From assembly GCA_047615865.1 (NCBI GenBank), contig JBLHIB010000123.1, positions 1-9,842 on the forward strand: DNA of 9,842 nucleotides, in the 5' to 3' direction. The notes below the pieces were generated by a model. That model saw nothing but the letters and a program-made list of their open reading frames with translations, searched no databases and was not told the DNA's origin. The position numbers were made by a program, and so were the translations under genes. Positions within the stretch are counted from its first letter, which is position 1; each line of letters begins with the position of its first letter. Origin of the DNA: JADFAK01 sp047615865. Lineage in GTDB: Bacteria; Bacteroidota; Bacteroidia; Flavobacteriales_D; Sanyastnellaceae. Shown here in pieces: positions 7,780 through 9,842 of this stretch.

Positions 7780-8238
7780 ATGAGCGATCAGACCACCAAA
7801 TTGGAATTTGCCTTTCAAAAGCGCAATTACATATTACTTCTTATTGGAATAGTCATTGTTATTCTTGGCTTCACTTTGATGAGTGGAGGCGGAAGTGATG
7901 ACCCAAATGTTTTCAAAGGAGACTATGAATTGAACGATGCTTCTTTCGAACAGATGTCAGGTCAATTTCACATGGATGGCGACGTTGTGGCAAAGTTGGA
8001 GCCTCTTCGCAATATTGTATACGCTGGAGAAATTGAATTGGCCGATGCAGCTCGTGAAAAGCTCGGTGTGGAGGTTTTTGATCAGAATTATTATGGTCTG
8101 CGCTCAGCAACTAAGATTCATGCCGATATCTTTAGCGCAAGACGTATTACAGTGGCGCCTATCGTATCACTCTTAGGCTACGGATTCATTTTGTATGCTA
8201 TCATGTGGAAGCCTCGTAAGGACGAGGAATTGGTATAA
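7780..8238 (+). CDS. DUF3098 family membrane protein with a 70-residue periplasmic insertion
   Basis: A 152-residue protein. ATG 7780 is chosen over the in-frame TTG at 7759, which lies inside the putative promoter. Residues 10-45 (FAFQKRNYILLLIG..., TM1 about 17-36, then GFTLMSGGGSDDPNVF) and residues 116-146 (DIFSARRITVAPIVSLLGYGFILYAIMWKP, TM2 about 125-143) are the two halves of DUF3098. That family is normally about 80-90 residues, with DPNVF joined almost directly to the EIFSxRRI segment. Here residues 46-115 are inserted in frame between them; removing them leaves 82 residues. The basic residues at the N-terminus and after TM2 place both ends in the cytoplasm and the insert in the periplasm. 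The insert is acidic, appears helical (about 67-96), has no Cys, and matches no domain I recognise. The position between ftsX and uppP is the conserved one for the family. The family's function is unknown; a link to FtsX is inferred from neighbourhood alone. Confidence 0.85.
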   Translation: MSDQTTKLEFAFQKRNYILLLIGIVIVILGFTLMSGGGSDDPNVFKGDYELNDASFEQMSGQFHMDGDVVAKLEPLRNIVYAGEIELADAAREKLGVEVFDQNYYGLRSATKIHADIFSARRITVAPIVSLLGYGFILYAIMWKPRKDEELV

Positions 8239-8309
8239 AAACTATCAGGTAATCTCCTACATAAGGTAGTTATTCGAATACTATCTTAGCCGCCCAACTA
8301 TCTATTCGT

Positions 8310-9116
8310 ATGAGTCTTCTCGAAGCAATTATTCTTGGAATTATTCAAGGCCTGACCGAGTTTTTACCTGTCAGCAGCAGTGGCCATTTAGAACTTGCCA
8401 AAGCCCTTTTTGGTGGCGATCAAATACCCGAGGAAAGTCTTTTATTCACAGTAATGGTTCACGCCGCAACGGCGTTGAGTACACTAGTTGTATACCGTAA
8501 AGACATCGTAAGCCTGATTCAAGGTGTTTTGAAATTCAAGTGGAACGACGAAATGAAATATACTAGCTTCATTGTCATTTCAATGATTCCAGTGCTTTTT
8601 GTAGGCTTGTTTTATGAAGATGAAGTATCTGCTTTATTTGATGGTAAAATCATTCTAGTAGGCTGTATGTTGCTGCTCACAGCAGCGCTTTTATACTTCA
8701 CCCACCGAGCTACTCTCGGGGAAGGTAAAATTGATGGCAAGAAGGCTGGAATTATTGGTATAGCCCAAGCCATAGCCATATTGCCAGGAATAAGCCGATC
8801 GGGAGCGACCATTGCAACATCTTTGCTGCTGGGTGTGAGCCGAGAGCGAGCAGCTAAGTTTTCTTTTTTGATGGTGCTGCCTCCAATCCTAGGTGCGGCA
8901 CTTCTTAAAGTTTTGGACTTTATGGAAGAAGGCTCAAGTGTTGCAAATATTGATCCAGTGCCTCTAATTGCAGGTTTCATTGCGGCCTTTGTAGCAGGTG
9001 TTGTTGCGTGCAGTTGGATGGTCAAGATTGTTAAACAAAGCAAACTCAGTTATTTTGCTCTTTACTGCCTCATCGTAGGTGTGATCTCGATTGTCGCCGG
9101 TTTGATGGTGGCTTAG
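8310..9116 (+). CDS. uppP: Undecaprenyl-diphosphatase UppP (BacA family)
   Basis: A 268-residue polytopic inner-membrane enzyme that hydrolyses undecaprenyl diphosphate to undecaprenyl phosphate, recycling the lipid carrier for peptidoglycan and other surface polymers. High expression of the family is known to give bacitracin resistance. Both signature motifs are present: IIQGLTEFLPVSSSGHLELA at residues 11-30, containing the (E/Q)xxxE motif as Gln13 and Glu17 plus His26, and LPGISRSGATIA at 158-169 with Arg163 in the phosphate-binding position. Length and hydrophobic profile are normal for the family. The gene starts 71 bases after DUF3098, in which TATCTTAG (8282-8289) is a one-mismatch -7-like element with no -33 partner. 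The usual downstream partner in Bacteroidota, truB, is not here; an unrelated lipoprotein gene follows after 108 bases. Confidence 0.96.
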   Translation: MSLLEAIILGIIQGLTEFLPVSSSGHLELAKALFGGDQIPEESLLFTVMVHAATALSTLVVYRKDIVSLIQGVLKFKWNDEMKYTSFIVISMIPVLFVGLFYEDEVSALFDGKIILVGCMLLLTAALLYFTHRATLGEGKIDGKKAGIIGIAQAIAILPGISRSGATIATSLLLGVSRERAAKFSFLMVLPPILGAALLKVLDFMEEGSSVANIDPVPLIAGFIAAFVAGVVACSWMVKIVKQSKLSYFALYCLIVGVISIVAGLMVA

Positions 9117-9127
9117 TATCTCAAGTT

Positions 9128-9158
9128 TTGTTAAGTCCGCCCTGCGGGCAAATATTTG
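9128..9158 (+). promoter_or_regulatory. Possible promoter of the small lipoprotein gene
   Basis: A TTG (9128-9130) lies 20 bases before AATATTTG (9151-9158), which matches the TAnnTTTG -7 consensus at all but the first base. The 20-base spacing fits the Bacteroidota -33/-7 arrangement. The predicted leader is about 60 bases. The spacer contains a short GCCC-TGC-GGGC hairpin (9139-9149), and the -7 element is part of the palindrome CAAATATTTG (9149-9158), so a regulatory site may overlap it. Confidence 0.35.
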
Positions 9159-9224
9159 TCTTTAGTTTCTGGTTAACTTCGGTCTAAGGTGTTTTTCTTT
9201 TGACCAGTTTTAAAACCAATTCCT

Positions 9225-9734
9225 ATGATGAATAGTCGCATTGTTTCCCTGACGTTAATCGCTGTAGTTGTGCTGTTGAGCTCTTGTTCAAGCATCGAAT
9301 TTGAAACAGTTCAACCCACACATGTAAATGAGCTAGTTTCTATGACCGACGAACTGAAAGGGACTTGGGTAGGCGAAGAAGGAGACAAGTTGAAAATTAC
9401 ATCTCGGTGGATTAAAACTCCAGACATGAAATATAGACTAGGGGACAATTGCAAGCTAAAAGTAAGCAACGAGCGATATTTCTTAAGCTTAGGCGAAGAA
9501 AATGAATGGTCGCTTATTGTGGCAGAGGTGAGGGGTGATGAAATGACTCTTTGGCAATTTAATGTGCAGACGGAAGAGGAGTTAGCTCAACTCAGTAAGT
9601 GCACAGCAGTGACAATTATGAACGAGGACTCTCAATACGATCCTAGCTATCATATTAATCCTGGACACGAGGAGTTCGAACGAATGCTCGAATCAGATTT
9701 GAAAGAGGAATTAGGTGTCTTTAATAGGAAGTAA
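9225..9734 (+). CDS. Small lipoprotein of unknown function
   Basis: A 169-residue protein not recognised as a known family. Start is at ATG 9225, or the adjacent ATG 9228. Residues 5-20 are a hydrophobic signal and LLSSC is a lipobox with the lipidated Cys at residue 21, so it is an envelope lipoprotein. The mature part begins SSIEFETVQPTH. At residues 43-60 ELKGTWVGEEGDKLKITS resembles the first strands of lipocalin-like or small beta-barrel lipoproteins. Further strands are suggested by CKLKVSNERYFLSLG and WSLIVAEVRGDEMTLWQF. Cys76 and Cys126 could form a disulfide. The C-terminal 25 residues are strongly acidic and helical (EEFERMLESDLKEEL). It is the last plus-strand gene and ends 12 bases from the convergent superoxide dismutase stop. 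The lipocalin-like fold is a guess from pattern only. Confidence 0.75.
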   Translation: MMNSRIVSLTLIAVVVLLSSCSSIEFETVQPTHVNELVSMTDELKGTWVGEEGDKLKITSRWIKTPDMKYRLGDNCKLKVSNERYFLSLGEENEWSLIVAEVRGDEMTLWQFNVQTEEELAQLSKCTAVTIMNEDSQYDPSYHINPGHEEFERMLESDLKEELGVFNRK

Positions 9735-9746
9735 CTTCCAGTTGAA

Positions 9747-9842
9747 TTATCCCGCGAAATTCAAAGCTACCTGATCCCAGTTAATGGCTTCAGTAAACGC
9801 TTTAATGTAATCGCCTCTGCGGTTTTGGTAGTTGAGGTAATA
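9747..9842 (-). CDS. Fe/Mn superoxide dismutase, C-terminal end (partial)
   Basis: On the minus strand, 31 codons and a TAA stop read YYLNYQNRRGDYIKAF, then TEAINWDQVALNFAG. This is the characteristic C-terminus of Fe/Mn superoxide dismutases, where the metal-ligand segment (typically DVWEHAYYxxYxNRR) sits immediately before; the ligands themselves are just outside the window. The enzyme converts superoxide to hydrogen peroxide and oxygen, normally in the cytoplasm. The metal (Fe or Mn) cannot be told from this fragment, so no symbol is assigned. The 5' end lies beyond 9842. The gene converges on the lipoprotein gene with 12 bases between the stops. Confidence 0.9.
   Translation of the reverse strand, partial: YYLNYQNRRGDYIKAFTEAINWDQVALNFAG

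Noticed and set aside
8612..9043. Long minus-strand open frame opposite uppP.
   Set aside because: It is a shadow of uppP, which has full family motifs on the plus strand; the antisense frame has no recognisable domain.

Overview
The window is from a member of the Bacteroidota, most likely a marine flavobacterium- or Cryomorphaceae-like organism. Five things point there: a secreted protein with a GEVED domain and a type IX secretion C-terminal domain, a TonB-dependent receptor paired with a DUF4249 lipoprotein, the Bacteroidota gene order ftsX - DUF3098 - uppP, moderate-to-low GC, and starts without clear Shine-Dalgarno sequences. I see no mobile element, CRISPR array, tRNA or rRNA.

Layout. 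Positions 1-2601 hold the 3' part of a large secreted multidomain protein gene, closed by a strong intrinsic terminator (2622-2650). After a 256-base gap comes a SlyD-like FKBP prolyl isomerase (2907-3353). After another 210 bases follows a translationally coupled pair: an outer-membrane TonB-dependent receptor (3564-5894) and a DUF4249 lipoprotein (5894-6733), whose stop and start codons share one base. Next is the envelope/cell-wall block ftsX (6851-7720), a DUF3098 membrane protein (7780-8238) and uppP (8310-9116). A small unrecognised lipoprotein (9225-9734) comes next. The window ends inside an Fe/Mn superoxide dismutase gene on the minus strand (9747-9842), which converges on the lipoprotein gene. 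All other genes are on the plus strand.

How the genes fit together. Almost everything acts in the envelope: secretion to the cell surface (T9SS cargo), outer-membrane uptake (TonB receptor plus surface lipoprotein), division-linked control of peptidoglycan hydrolysis (FtsX), and recycling of the undecaprenyl carrier for wall synthesis (UppP). The most unusual item is the DUF3098 protein. Its two conserved halves match the usual short two-helix protein, but about 70 extra residues are inserted in frame in the loop predicted to face the periplasm. The gene that usually follows uppP in this phylum (truB) is absent here and replaced by the lipoprotein and superoxide dismutase genes.
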